A DNA stretch of 33,438 nucleotides from Psychrobium sp. (lineage in GTDB: Bacteria; Pseudomonadota; Gammaproteobacteria; Enterobacterales; Psychrobiaceae), in contig JABSRV010000007.1 in the NCBI GenBank assembly GCA_013214905.1, forward strand, positions 24,220-57,657. Reading direction: 5' to 3'. Position numbers and translations under genes: made by a program. Below are positions 1 through 7,896 of this stretch, in pieces (position 1 is the stretch's first letter; each line of letters begins with the position of its first letter). Below the pieces are notes generated by a model. The model worked only from the letters and a program-made list of their open reading frames with translations. It had not been told where the DNA came from and searched no databases.

Positions 1-954
1 GAACAAGCCGCACGTTGTGCATTACACTCACTGCAAGGGGACTTTTCTAAATTAATCAATCAACTGGTAGAGAGCACCATACATCTTCGAATTTATGTCG
101 AAGCAGCGATTGATTTTCCAGAAGAAGAAATTGATTTTCTGTCTGACGGTAAAGTACTGGGCGATTTAGAGCAAATAATCAAGCATCTAGACAGTGTACG
201 CCATCAAGCGCGCCAAGGCTGTTTATTGCGTGAAGGCATGCGCGTGGTCATCGCTGGTCGTCCTAATGCTGGCAAGTCATCATTGTTAAATGCCCTGTCA
301 GGGCAAAACACCGCCATTGTTACCGACATTGCAGGCACCACCCGTGATGTTTTACGTGAACACATTCATATCGACGGCATGCCACTGCATATTATTGATA
401 CCGCAGGTTTGCGTGAAAGCCCTGACAAAATAGAACAAATTGGTATTGAACGCGCGTGGGAAGAGATAAAACAAGCAGACCGTGTGTTGTTTATGGTCGA
501 CGGTACTGAAACTGGCCATAGCGATCCTCATAAAATTTGGCCAGAGTTTGTCGATAAGCTACCACCGGGAATAGGTTTGACCGTTATTCGTAATAAGGCG
601 GATATTAGTGGTGACATCATTGGTGAATCGTCTGAGAATAACTACCCTATTTTCAAGATCTCTGCCAAAACAGGTGAAGGCATCGACGAGCTTCGGTCAC
701 ACTTAAAGCAATGCATGGGTTATAAAAGTGTTACAGAAGGCAGTTTTATGGCACGTCGTCGTCACATAGAGGCCCTAGAACAAGCCAGTGAGCATATCGA
801 CATAGGCAAGGTGCAGTTAGTTGAATATAACGCTGGAGAGCTGTTAGCGGAAGAATTGAGAATAGCGCAGAATCATCTTAGCGAAATCACCGGTGCTTTT
901 AGCTCCGATGACTTGTTAACGCGTATATTTACCTCGTTTTGTATTGGTAAATAA
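1..954 (+). CDS. mnmE: tRNA uridine-5-carboxymethylaminomethyl(34) GTPase MnmE, C-terminal part
   Basis: The reading frame is open from base 1, so the gene begins upstream of the window; 317 residues are visible out of about 450 usual for the family. With MnmG it modifies the wobble uridine of certain tRNAs. The GTPase domain is intact: P-loop GRPNAGKSS (visible residues about 86-94), switch region IAGTTRD, DTAGLR, the NKAD base-recognition motif and SAKTGEG. The protein ends FCIGK, the conserved C-terminal cysteine motif of MnmE. The N-terminal tetrahydrofolate-binding domain is mostly missing only because of the window edge. The partner gene mnmG lies 8.5 kb downstream on the same strand. 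Identification is secure from the motifs and the terminal motif. Confidence 0.97.
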   Translation, partial: EQAARCALHSLQGDFSKLINQLVESTIHLRIYVEAAIDFPEEEIDFLSDGKVLGDLEQIIKHLDSVRHQARQGCLLREGMRVVIAGRPNAGKSSLLNALSGQNTAIVTDIAGTTRDVLREHIHIDGMPLHIIDTAGLRESPDKIEQIGIERAWEEIKQADRVLFMVDGTETGHSDPHKIWPEFVDKLPPGIGLTVIRNKADISGDIIGESSENNYPIFKISAKTGEGIDELRSHLKQCMGYKSVTEGSFMARRRHIEALEQASEHIDIGKVQLVEYNAGELLAEELRIAQNHLSEITGAFSSDDLLTRIFTSFCIGK

Positions 955-1111
955 TACCAACCTAGCAAAGTAACTAATCATTTTTTACGGCCTAAATAGA
1001 TGATGACTGCGTTATTTATTTTCTATGTAGAATAGCTATATACGTAAATAAATGCCTTATCCTAATCAATTTATTCTCGTAAAAAAGTAGCTTACTTACC
1101 TAGATTGGTAT
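954..1111. repeat. MITE-like imperfect-palindrome intergenic element
   Basis: The stretch begins with ataccaacctag and ends with ctagattggtat, inverted copies with one mismatch, and both arms keep similarity inward (aagtaa, then a run into tttttacg). The centre is a second imperfect palindrome around tagaatagctatata, flanked by ttatttatttt and aaataaat. At about 158 bp it looks like a non-autonomous miniature element or structured intergenic repeat. Its left end touches the last base of the mnmE stop codon. No reading frame is present inside. Recognition as a mobile element is inference; the inverted structure is visible. Confidence 0.6.
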
Positions 1112-1113
1112 GA

Positions 1114-1143
1114 AAAAAGGCCGCAACATGTTGCGGCCTTTTT
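1114..1143. terminator. Bidirectional Rho-independent terminator
   Basis: A perfect 30-nt palindrome centred on gccgcaacatgttgcggc is flanked by six A on the left and five T on the right, so it can end transcripts from both sides. It sits between mnmE on the plus strand and the converging lipoprotein gene on the minus strand. Confidence 0.92.
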
Positions 1144-1159
1144 AATATTAATTTTTCAA

Positions 1160-1501
1160 CTACTTAGATTTACAGAGCTTGACCATACGTAAATTGTAAG
1201 ACGTCATATAACGTACAGTTTCTTTGCGTAACTCTCGTTGTGACGCTGACTTAATCACATCGCCAACATCTTTCATAAATTTGATACCACAACGTTGTTT
1301 GCCCACCGCCATTTCTTCATTATTTAAACCAGGGATCAACACCCTGCGCCCAGACGTCGCATACAAACGATAATCCTGAGCGGCGACAGCCTTAGTTAAC
1401 TCGTTATCTAATGTATTATCGAAAAGCTGCTGCGATGTCTGTTCGGTGGTATTACACCCTCCTAATAAGATGACCGCTAACACTAATAATTTATGCTTCA
1501 T
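1160..1501 (-). CDS. Small hypothetical lipoprotein
   Basis: Encodes 113 residues with a short basic start (MKHK), a hydrophobic stretch and a lipobox LLGGC ending at about residue 16, so it should be lipidated at that cysteine by signal peptidase II processing. The mature part has two further cysteines, one in GKQRCGIKF and one near the end in VKLCKSK, and no domain I recognise. A good ribosome site, gaggga, lies 9 bases before the ATG. Only 38 bp separate the start from the palindromic element at 1540-1807, so the promoter probably lies partly or wholly inside that element. Function is unknown; localisation is the only confident statement. Confidence 0.75.
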   Translation of the reverse strand: MKHKLLVLAVILLGGCNTTEQTSQQLFDNTLDNELTKAVAAQDYRLYATSGRRVLIPGLNNEEMAVGKQRCGIKFMKDVGDVIKSASQRELRKETVRYMTSYNLRMVKLCKSK

Positions 1502-1539
1502 GACGAAATTTCCCTCTATTAATACGCGATAGCGTGTAA

Positions 1540-1807
1540 TATACCCAAGTTACTTGAAAATGCGAGTTTCAGAGTTCGGGTAGGATGCCAGAACAAGGCA
1601 TGACTTGTAAGCAATGGTTATTCCCTTACTCAGAGTCATAACGCCGTGCTGGCTTTCTACCCGAACTCCCGCAGGGCAAGGCGATAAGCGACCAACTACG
1701 GCGTTATAAAACCTTGATGTAGAGTGACTAGAACGGCGGTCTTATGCCTTGTATTTGGCACGCTTCTCGACTTGCTGAATTCTGCATTTCCAGGTAGCTT
1801 GGGTATA
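1540..1807. mobile_element. MITE-like element with long imperfect terminal inverted repeats, inserted in the protease 3' end
   Basis: The left end tatacccaag (1540-1549) is matched exactly by its inverse cttgggtata (1798-1807). Similarity continues for about 60 bp into each arm (tac-tg-aaatgc, then aag/gcat blocks). Two nested perfect inverted pairs lie inside: gagttcgggtag (1572-1583) with ctacccgaactc (1657-1668), and taacgccgt (1639-1647) with acggcgtta (1698-1706). No transposase is encoded, so it would depend on an enzyme elsewhere. The element occupies the space between the lipoprotein start and the protease, and its right arm supplies the last 21 codons and the stop of the protease gene. 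Calling it mobile is inference from structure. Confidence 0.7.
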
Positions 1808-4345
1808 TATGCTGCCTAACAGTAATAACCAAAGCGATGCACCAGCCGATGACGATTTTTTAGTTTGCTTTTTTGCAATCACCGTAATGCTAACAATGCC
1901 TTTACTTTGACCGTCAAGACTATCGGACACCGTATACTCAATGGTTTCTACCCCTGAAAAATCAGCGTGTGCTTGATATACCAATTGATTATTTGCTATT
2001 TTCACACTGCCAGCACCAAGATAATTAAATGCTTGAAGGGTTAAACTTCCAGCCTCATCCACGTCACTATCATTACTTAACACATCAATGGTCACCGCTG
2101 CACTTCCTTGGTTTATCGAAATACTGTCTGGCGCCGCTAACGGTAAATCATTGACCGACAACACGGTAATTTTAACCGTGAATACGTCACTTTCAATGCC
2201 ATTGTTTACACCAATAACTCGCGCACGTATAAGACCGTGAAAATTAGCGTCTGGCACTATGGTAGAGTCACCTTGTATTTGATAGTTTGCCCCCTCTAAT
2301 ACTTTCATTGATTTAGCCGCAACATCGAGATAAGTAAACATTTCAGGGGTGATTTTCAAACTAATATCTTCGTCCATCAATAGGTTATTAACTAAACTGG
2401 TAATAACAGGTTTACCGCCTTGAGCGATAGAAAAGTCACCGTTGTTAATCGCAAAGAATATGTTCCCAAAACAACTGACTTTAACTCTTGCCGTTGCGGT
2501 AATTGATGAAGGCACCGTCACCGTAAAACTACCTGTGTTTGCGACTTGACTGGCTAAGGTGACAGGGAAACTATTACCTGAGTCGGTCGATAACGTTATA
2601 TCAACAGATTGACAGGAAATAGGCGCCTGATCGGTGCCTGCTACTTGCCAGCGTATAATCGCTGTTTTATCGCCCCAATCGTTCTGATTTGTCGGTTCAA
2701 GCACCGAAAATGCCAACTCGGTTTTAACCACGTTAACTTTCATGGCGTCGTAACTTACGCCGCCTTTGTTGTCACGAGCAATCAATCTGAAATTTAATTC
2801 CCGCGTCGTATTAGCATAAACCTCACCGATGCTTATCTTTGCGGCTAATACGTCTTGTAACTTAGGCAAGATACGAGTCGGCGTTTTAGTTGGTTGCCAT
2901 GCCCTAAATAGCGGGCGCTTACCATCATCGACCATAGTGCTAGCGCTAGACGATGGACCAAGATCCATTTGTTGCCAGTCATAACTTAACTCATCACCAT
3001 TGGCATCGGTCGCACTGCCCGTTAATATAAAGGGAGTATTAGCAGGAATGATATAATCAGCGCCAGCATTAACGGTTGGTATCGCATTGTCACTTGCTGA
3101 AACAACACCACAACTACTACCTAGCTCTGAAGAAACAAAGGCAGATATTTGATCCATTGAATGACTGTGAAAAAACGGCTGAGAATTCATCTGCAAATTC
3201 TGTTGACCACAAATACCCGCATACCCCATGATGGTTGATGCACTGCCTGGCTCAAAGCTACTTGGCGCTTCTCGATTGCCGCTACAAGCACCTTCGGTGC
3301 CATTAAATGTATGTTCTGCACCAAATTGATGGCCAATTTCATGTGCTACATAATCGATATAAAAACTGTCGTTGCTAGGGTTTGGATCGCCAGTAACACC
3401 ATCGCCTTTTAATTGAGCATCACAAACGACTCCGAGACTAGCCAAACCACCACCACCGGTACCCACTATATGACCTATATCATAATTTTGACTGCCTATA
3501 ACACCATCGATAATACCGGTATTAATTTCCCCGTCATTATCACTATTATCGTAGGGGTCGCTTACAATATTGGTATAAATAATCGCATCGTTGTTAGCCA
3601 CCAATTGCAGGCTAATGTTTAAATCACGTTCATAAACGTCGTTAATACGATTAAGCATGCTAGTGATTGCTGCTAGGCCATTTTCCTTGCTGCCGCCGTG
3701 ATACTGCGTAAATTCAGCATTAGCGGCTATGGCGATGCGATAAGTGATTCGCTGGGCACTCAGCTGTTTTGTTGCACCGCGCGCATATTTTTTCAATAGT
3801 GGTTGTTGCAAACGCAATTTTGGCGCTAGTCGTAAGGAGCCTTTACTTCCTGCTAGCGCAACAGCATCACGTTTATAATAACTGATGTAATAATCTGTTT
3901 TTTCTCGATAAATGGGATCTATAAACACAGTATCGCCAGCTAAATTAAATACCCCATGAAAACCTTGTGGCGTGATATCAAATCGCCCACGATTGCTCTC
4001 CTTGTCAATTTGATAACCCGTAAATGTTTTAATCATTGGGTAACGCTGCGCTAACTCATCGGCCATGATAAGCGATGGCACTAATCTAAAGTCGGCGTAA
4101 GAGCCGTTGGGCAGTGGCAAACTAATGACGACAGACTGATCGGTATTAACCAAGGTTTCATTTAATGAAGCGATATTAGCTCGGATCTTAAAGCCCGCGT
4201 TAGCGCGTAAGAAAACGGCCTTGTTATTATCTATGGGTGCCAATACCTGTTGCCATTCATTAAAACGACTTTGTTGCTCGGCAATAGCTTGCCAACTGAT
4301 AACACAGCACAAACTTGCCGTTACAAATGATAATAAACGCTTCAT
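1742..4345 (-). CDS. Secreted reprolysin-like zinc metalloprotease with GlyGly-CTERM-like tail
   Basis: An 867-residue protein from the ATG at 4345, preceded by aaggg; an upstream TTG would add 20 residues and spoil the signal peptide. Order of parts: signal peptide (about 1-22, ending AIA), propeptide-like region, metalloprotease domain with HEIGHQFGAEH at 335-345 (three zinc histidines and the catalytic glutamate) and a downstream Met-turn STIMGYAGICG, then PKD/Ig-like segments and a cadherin-like repeat (VLSNDSDVDEAGSLTL). Near the end SSSAGASLWLLLLGS resembles the GlyGly-CTERM sorting signal handled by rhombosortase and the type II secretion pathway. The last 21 residues, from YTQATWK on, are encoded by the inserted repeat at 1540-1807; they are basic (K, R), which may replace the usual arginine-rich end. 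The substrate is unknown. Confidence 0.9.
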   Translation of the reverse strand: MKRLLSFVTASLCCVISWQAIAEQQSRFNEWQQVLAPIDNNKAVFLRANAGFKIRANIASLNETLVNTDQSVVISLPLPNGSYADFRLVPSLIMADELAQRYPMIKTFTGYQIDKESNRGRFDITPQGFHGVFNLAGDTVFIDPIYREKTDYYISYYKRDAVALAGSKGSLRLAPKLRLQQPLLKKYARGATKQLSAQRITYRIAIAANAEFTQYHGGSKENGLAAITSMLNRINDVYERDLNISLQLVANNDAIIYTNIVSDPYDNSDNDGEINTGIIDGVIGSQNYDIGHIVGTGGGGLASLGVVCDAQLKGDGVTGDPNPSNDSFYIDYVAHEIGHQFGAEHTFNGTEGACSGNREAPSSFEPGSASTIMGYAGICGQQNLQMNSQPFFHSHSMDQISAFVSSELGSSCGVVSASDNAIPTVNAGADYIIPANTPFILTGSATDANGDELSYDWQQMDLGPSSSASTMVDDGKRPLFRAWQPTKTPTRILPKLQDVLAAKISIGEVYANTTRELNFRLIARDNKGGVSYDAMKVNVVKTELAFSVLEPTNQNDWGDKTAIIRWQVAGTDQAPISCQSVDITLSTDSGNSFPVTLASQVANTGSFTVTVPSSITATARVKVSCFGNIFFAINNGDFSIAQGGKPVITSLVNNLLMDEDISLKITPEMFTYLDVAAKSMKVLEGANYQIQGDSTIVPDANFHGLIRARVIGVNNGIESDVFTVKITVLSVNDLPLAAPDSISINQGSAAVTIDVLSNDSDVDEAGSLTLQAFNYLGAGSVKIANNQLVYQAHADFSGVETIEYTVSDSLDGQSKGIVSITVIAKKQTKKSSSAGASLWLLLLGSIYTQATWKCRIQQVEKRAKYKA

Positions 4346-4394
4346 CCAATACCCTTGATATGTAAATTTTATGTTAATAATAGAAATAACCTTA

Positions 4395-4670
4395 TCATAC
4401 GCCATTCAAATTACTATTTAATTGAACCTCACATTGCGTTACCGACATTTTCTTTAAATAAGCTATTAAATTATCTAAACGCCAGGTGCGTAATTCATCA
4501 GCTCGGCCGTGGCGGATCACGTAAGCAATTTGTTGTTGCGGGTTAATGCCAACCAAAGAAAACTTCAACGGCGAGTTTTCGCTCTCCTGCGCAATAAATT
4601 TTGTGATAGACTGTGTTTCTACCAAACGACAAAACTCCCCTTCTTTAACTCTATAAAAAACTACAGCCAT
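4395..4670 (-). CDS. Small hypothetical protein
   Basis: Encodes 91 residues beginning MAVVFYRVKEGEF. The ATG at 4670 is preceded by ggtgga at a plausible distance; a TTG four codons earlier is less likely. There is no signal peptide or membrane segment. The centre reads as alternating strands (FSLVGINPQQQIAYVIRHG) followed by a helix (RTWRLDNLIAYLKKM) and a final strand, which suggests a small alpha/beta fold. I do not recognise the family. It ends 50 bp before the protease start and could be co-transcribed with it. It is divergent from the VWA operon, with a perfect 17-bp palindrome between them. Confidence 0.65.
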   Translation of the reverse strand: MAVVFYRVKEGEFCRLVETQSITKFIAQESENSPLKFSLVGINPQQQIAYVIRHGRADELRTWRLDNLIAYLKKMSVTQCEVQLNSNLNGV

Positions 4671-4681
4671 ACATTCCACCA

Positions 4682-4698
4682 ATATGTAAGTTACATAT
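4682..4698. promoter_or_regulatory. 17-bp perfect palindrome between divergent genes, candidate operator
   Basis: The sequence atatgtaagttacatat has 8-bp perfect arms around one central base. It lies 12 bp upstream of the minus-strand small gene and about 120 bp upstream of the VWA operon. Its position and symmetry fit a dimeric repressor site, but no cognate regulator is identified and an AT-rich hairpin arising by chance cannot be excluded. Confidence 0.4.
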
Positions 4699-4818
4699 TG
4701 TCATAATGTCGATAATGCACACTAATTTCAATAATTTTCACATTAAATAACCCTTTATTCATTGTCGCTCGTTTATATCTATAACGAAACCAGTCACCAA
4801 TTGAATAAGGACTAAATA

Positions 4819-6522
4819 ATGAAAAAGCTAACTTACCCAGTTGCATTAACCTTAATGTTGTCACTCATCGCCTGTAGCGGTCAAAATAGCGATATACAGC
4901 AACAAGATAGCACCAATGAACATAAAAACGTCAACAAAAGCATTATCAAGTCTCCCGATTTTTATCCGGTAGGCATGCCAGCAGAGGCAATGGTTGCTAG
5001 CAAAGTAATGCGCCAGTTTAGCCAACCAATGCACTACTCTTCACAACCAATTTTCATCGCTCCGGCATCCAACAAAGAAAACTATCAACAGACAACTAAA
5101 AATCCTTTACAAATCACGAGTGAACAACCAATTTCTACATTTTCGGTTGATGTTGATAGTGGCAGTTATAGCAATATGCGTAGAATGCTTAGCCAAGGTG
5201 TATTACCGCCCAACGACGCCCTAAGAACGGAAGAATTGATTAATTATTTTGATTATCAAATAGACACACCAAAAAATAGTGATATCCCATTTTCCATCAA
5301 TACTGAAATGATGGTTTCTCCGTGGAATGCTGATCGCATGCTGTTAAAAATCGCGTTAAAAGCCTATGAAATTCCTAAAGCCGATATAGGCGCCGCCAAT
5401 TTGGTATTTTTACTTGATGTATCAGGCTCAATGAATGCAGCCAATAAACTGCCGTTACTGAAAAAATCTCTCATTATGCTGAGCAAGCAACTTGAAAAAC
5501 ATGATCGGGTATCAATAGTGGTTTACGCGGGTGCCGCGGGTATCGTATTGGAAGCATGTCAAGGCAACGATCTATTTTCTATTACTCAAGCACTAAACAG
5601 CCTTAAAGCTGGTGGCTCAACTCATGGCAGCCAAGGCATAGAACTCGCTTATCAGTTAGCTCAAAAATCTTTTATTAAGGGAGGTATTAATCGGGTTATT
5701 CTTGCCACCGACGGCGACTTTAATGTCGGCACAACAAACATAGATACCTTAAAAGAATTGATTGAAAAAAAACGAAACCAAGGCATTAACCTAACAACGT
5801 TGGGCTTTGGACAAGGCAATTACAACGATCATTTAATGGAGCAGTTAGCCGATATAGGCAATGGTAATTATGCTTATATCGACAATATTAATGAGGCGCG
5901 CAAAGTATTAGTCGATGAAATATCGTCAACCCTGCATATAGTGGCAAAAGATGTAAAAATTCAAGTGGAATTTAATCCTGATCAAGTGGCGCAATATCGT
6001 TTACTAGGTTATGAAAATCGCCTGCTTAAGCGCGAGGATTTTAACAATGACAAAGTCGATGCAGGGGAAATAGGCGCAGGTCATGACGTAACCGCAATTT
6101 ATGAATTAACCATGATTGATGCAAACAATAAAACCATTGATGATTTACGCTATAAAACCCCCCCTGCAGCACCCGTGATTAAATCGGCTGAAATAGCCAT
6201 CGTAAAACTGCGTTACAAGCAACCAACATCAGAAAAGAGCCAGCTCATCACGCGTATTATTAGACCAAGTCTATTAAATAATAAAGGCAGTGAAAACTTT
6301 AAATTCGCCAGTGCGGTAGCCGCCTTCGCACAATTGTTAAAAGGCGGAAAATATCTGGAAAATTACAATTTTCAAGATATTATTAAGTTAGCGCAAAACA
6401 ATAAGGGTAAAGATGACTTCGGTTATCGCGCTCAATTTATTCAATTAGTAAGAACGGCAGCTAGTTTGCAAACGCCATTGGTATCAAACAACAAGGATCA
6501 GATAAATCGACAAGTTAAATGA
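4819..6522 (+). CDS. VWA-domain lipoprotein of the YfbK type
   Basis: A 567-residue lipoprotein: signal peptide with lipobox LIAC (cysteine about residue 19), then a low-complexity linker, an N-terminal domain seen in YfbK-like proteins (TFSVDVDSGSYSNMRRML...PPNDALRTEELINYF), a von Willebrand factor A domain, and a C-terminal DUF3520-like region ending in GYRAQFIQLVRTA. The metal-ion adhesion site is intact: DVSGS at 200-204 and TDGD at 297-300. It is probably anchored to an envelope membrane and exposed to the periplasm. A strong ribosome site (aagga) precedes the ATG. It is followed by the sigma factor gene 10 bp downstream, so the VWA protein may be a sensor, target or partner of that ECF system. 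The biochemical role of this family is not established. Confidence 0.9.
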   Translation: MKKLTYPVALTLMLSLIACSGQNSDIQQQDSTNEHKNVNKSIIKSPDFYPVGMPAEAMVASKVMRQFSQPMHYSSQPIFIAPASNKENYQQTTKNPLQITSEQPISTFSVDVDSGSYSNMRRMLSQGVLPPNDALRTEELINYFDYQIDTPKNSDIPFSINTEMMVSPWNADRMLLKIALKAYEIPKADIGAANLVFLLDVSGSMNAANKLPLLKKSLIMLSKQLEKHDRVSIVVYAGAAGIVLEACQGNDLFSITQALNSLKAGGSTHGSQGIELAYQLAQKSFIKGGINRVILATDGDFNVGTTNIDTLKELIEKKRNQGINLTTLGFGQGNYNDHLMEQLADIGNGNYAYIDNINEARKVLVDEISSTLHIVAKDVKIQVEFNPDQVAQYRLLGYENRLLKREDFNNDKVDAGEIGAGHDVTAIYELTMIDANNKTIDDLRYKTPPAAPVIKSAEIAIVKLRYKQPTSEKSQLITRIIRPSLLNNKGSENFKFASAVAAFAQLLKGGKYLENYNFQDIIKLAQNNKGKDDFGYRAQFIQLVRTAASLQTPLVSNNKDQINRQVK

Positions 6523-6532
6523 TGCACAACTC

Positions 6533-7063
6533 ATGAGCAAATATAGCCGCGGCAATGTCGAGGCGTTTGAAATTCTTTATCGCCGATATAAAGGGGCTAG
6601 TTATCGCTATTTCAAACGCCAATGCCGCACACAACAAGAAACTGAAGATTTGATGCAAGAGCTTTGGAGTCGAGTGATCAAAGCGAAATACAATTACCAA
6701 CAAAGCGCCCTTTTCGCAACTTGGTTTTATCACATAGCCCATAATTTGCTGGTCGATCACCATAAACGATTGGTATTAGTCACTGATGATAATAGTCAAA
6801 GCAACGACGATCTATTCGAACATGATACAAACTCGTTGCCGGAACAGAAGATGCGAGCACACCAGCAAGCGATGAAATTGCGTAAATGCATGAATAAATT
6901 GCCTTCACTGCAGCTTGAAGTCTTCTTAATCAAAGAAGAGGCTGGTTTAACGATGGCCGATATTGCAAAAGTTGTAGATGCGAGTGTCGAAGCCACTAAA
7001 AGTAGATTAAGGTATGCAATAAGCAGCCTAAAAAAATGCTTGGGAGGTCATTATAATGAATGA
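6533..7063 (+). CDS. ECF-type RNA polymerase sigma factor
   Basis: A 176-residue sigma-70 family protein. Region 2 (about residues 1-75) includes EDLMQELWSRVIKAKYNY and the ATWFYHIAHNLLVDHHKR helix; a variable acidic linker follows; region 4 (about 105-170) contains LPSLQLEVFLIKEEAGLTMADIAKVVDASVEATKSRLRYA, the -35-binding helix-turn-helix. The only ATG has no clear ribosome site, and in-frame codons just before it read N-D-A-Q-L, which matches the usual family N-terminus but has no standard start; the next upstream in-frame codon is a stop at 6503-6505. Translation is probably coupled to the VWA gene, whose stop is 10 bases away. It overlaps the next gene by 8 bases, as expected for a sigma/anti-sigma pair. 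Confidence 0.92.
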   Translation: MSKYSRGNVEAFEILYRRYKGASYRYFKRQCRTQQETEDLMQELWSRVIKAKYNYQQSALFATWFYHIAHNLLVDHHKRLVLVTDDNSQSNDDLFEHDTNSLPEQKMRAHQQAMKLRKCMNKLPSLQLEVFLIKEEAGLTMADIAKVVDASVEATKSRLRYAISSLKKCLGGHYNE

Positions 7064-7679
7064 AAAACAGCAATCCTTATCAAACCTTTACCAATCGCAG
7101 GCTAACGAGAACCCTAGCGAACAGCTTGACGATCAAATAATAGCACTGGCGAAAGAGCAAGCTAAAATAAACAAAAAGAGCCAACCCCATATCAACTATG
7201 CCCCCTACTCTATTGCAGCTAGTATCGCAGTGCTAGGTTTGTTGGTATTAAATTCCCCCAATTTCTATCAATCATCAATACCTGAAAATAACGATAATAC
7301 CCCAGTGATAATTACGATGGAGAAAAGCACTGATCAATCGATTGCGAATAGCTACTCTCAACATAAAAAAATATCCTTAGCCAAACCTCAAGCATCACCA
7401 GTAATGCCAACAGCTGAACTGATGGCTGACATTAACATCGCACATGATAGTGGCGCGCCCATGGGGTTAACCGAACAAACGCCGGTAAGCGTTAATAAAT
7501 ATAAAATAGACTATACGAGTGAGCAGAAAATTGCGTTAAAAACAGTCGAAGAATTCATAAATTCGGGCAAGATCCCACTCGCTATAGACAAGCTAAAATT
7601 AGTAAACAAAGAGTGGCCTGATATGATATTACCCGTCAAATATCAGCAATTATTAGACGGTGATAAAAACTCTCCTTAG
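7056..7679 (+). CDS. Putative membrane-anchored anti-sigma factor
   Basis: A 207-residue protein with a hydrophilic N-terminal part containing PSEQLDDQIIALAKEQA, one membrane segment at about residues 50-66 (YSIAASIAVLGLLVL), and a periplasmic C-terminal half rich in Ser, Thr and Pro that ends in a helical stretch (EQKIALKTVEEFINSGKIPLAIDKLKLVN). This cytoplasm-membrane-periplasm layout, and the 8-bp overlap with the ECF sigma gene, point to an anti-sigma or co-regulator. No zinc-binding HxxxCxxC motif is present, so it is not a classical ZAS-domain protein. Ribosome site ggagg lies before the ATG, within the sigma gene. The anti-sigma role is inferred from position and topology only. Confidence 0.7.
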   Translation: MNEKQQSLSNLYQSQANENPSEQLDDQIIALAKEQAKINKKSQPHINYAPYSIAASIAVLGLLVLNSPNFYQSSIPENNDNTPVIITMEKSTDQSIANSYSQHKKISLAKPQASPVMPTAELMADINIAHDSGAPMGLTEQTPVSVNKYKIDYTSEQKIALKTVEEFINSGKIPLAIDKLKLVNKEWPDMILPVKYQQLLDGDKNSP

Positions 7680-7896
7680 GAACAATTCGCTTTATATTTA
7701 ACCGCTTAAACGTTAAGTTATAGGCTAATTTTCTTGTAACTATTCAGCGTCTTGACATTTGTAACCATTTTGTTGTCGAAAGTGCTTATTTATGCATATA
7801 AACTCCGCGCTTTCTCCTAAAACTTGCACCAAATGGCTGCGCGATGAACAGCTACATATTATGCTCAGTAGTTACATTATCTAAAGGATAACGCTT

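Noticed and set aside
7740-7790. Promoter with a good -35 (ttgaca) before the TetR pseudogene
   Set aside because: No convincing -10 hexamer at 16-18 bp spacing follows, so it was not listed.
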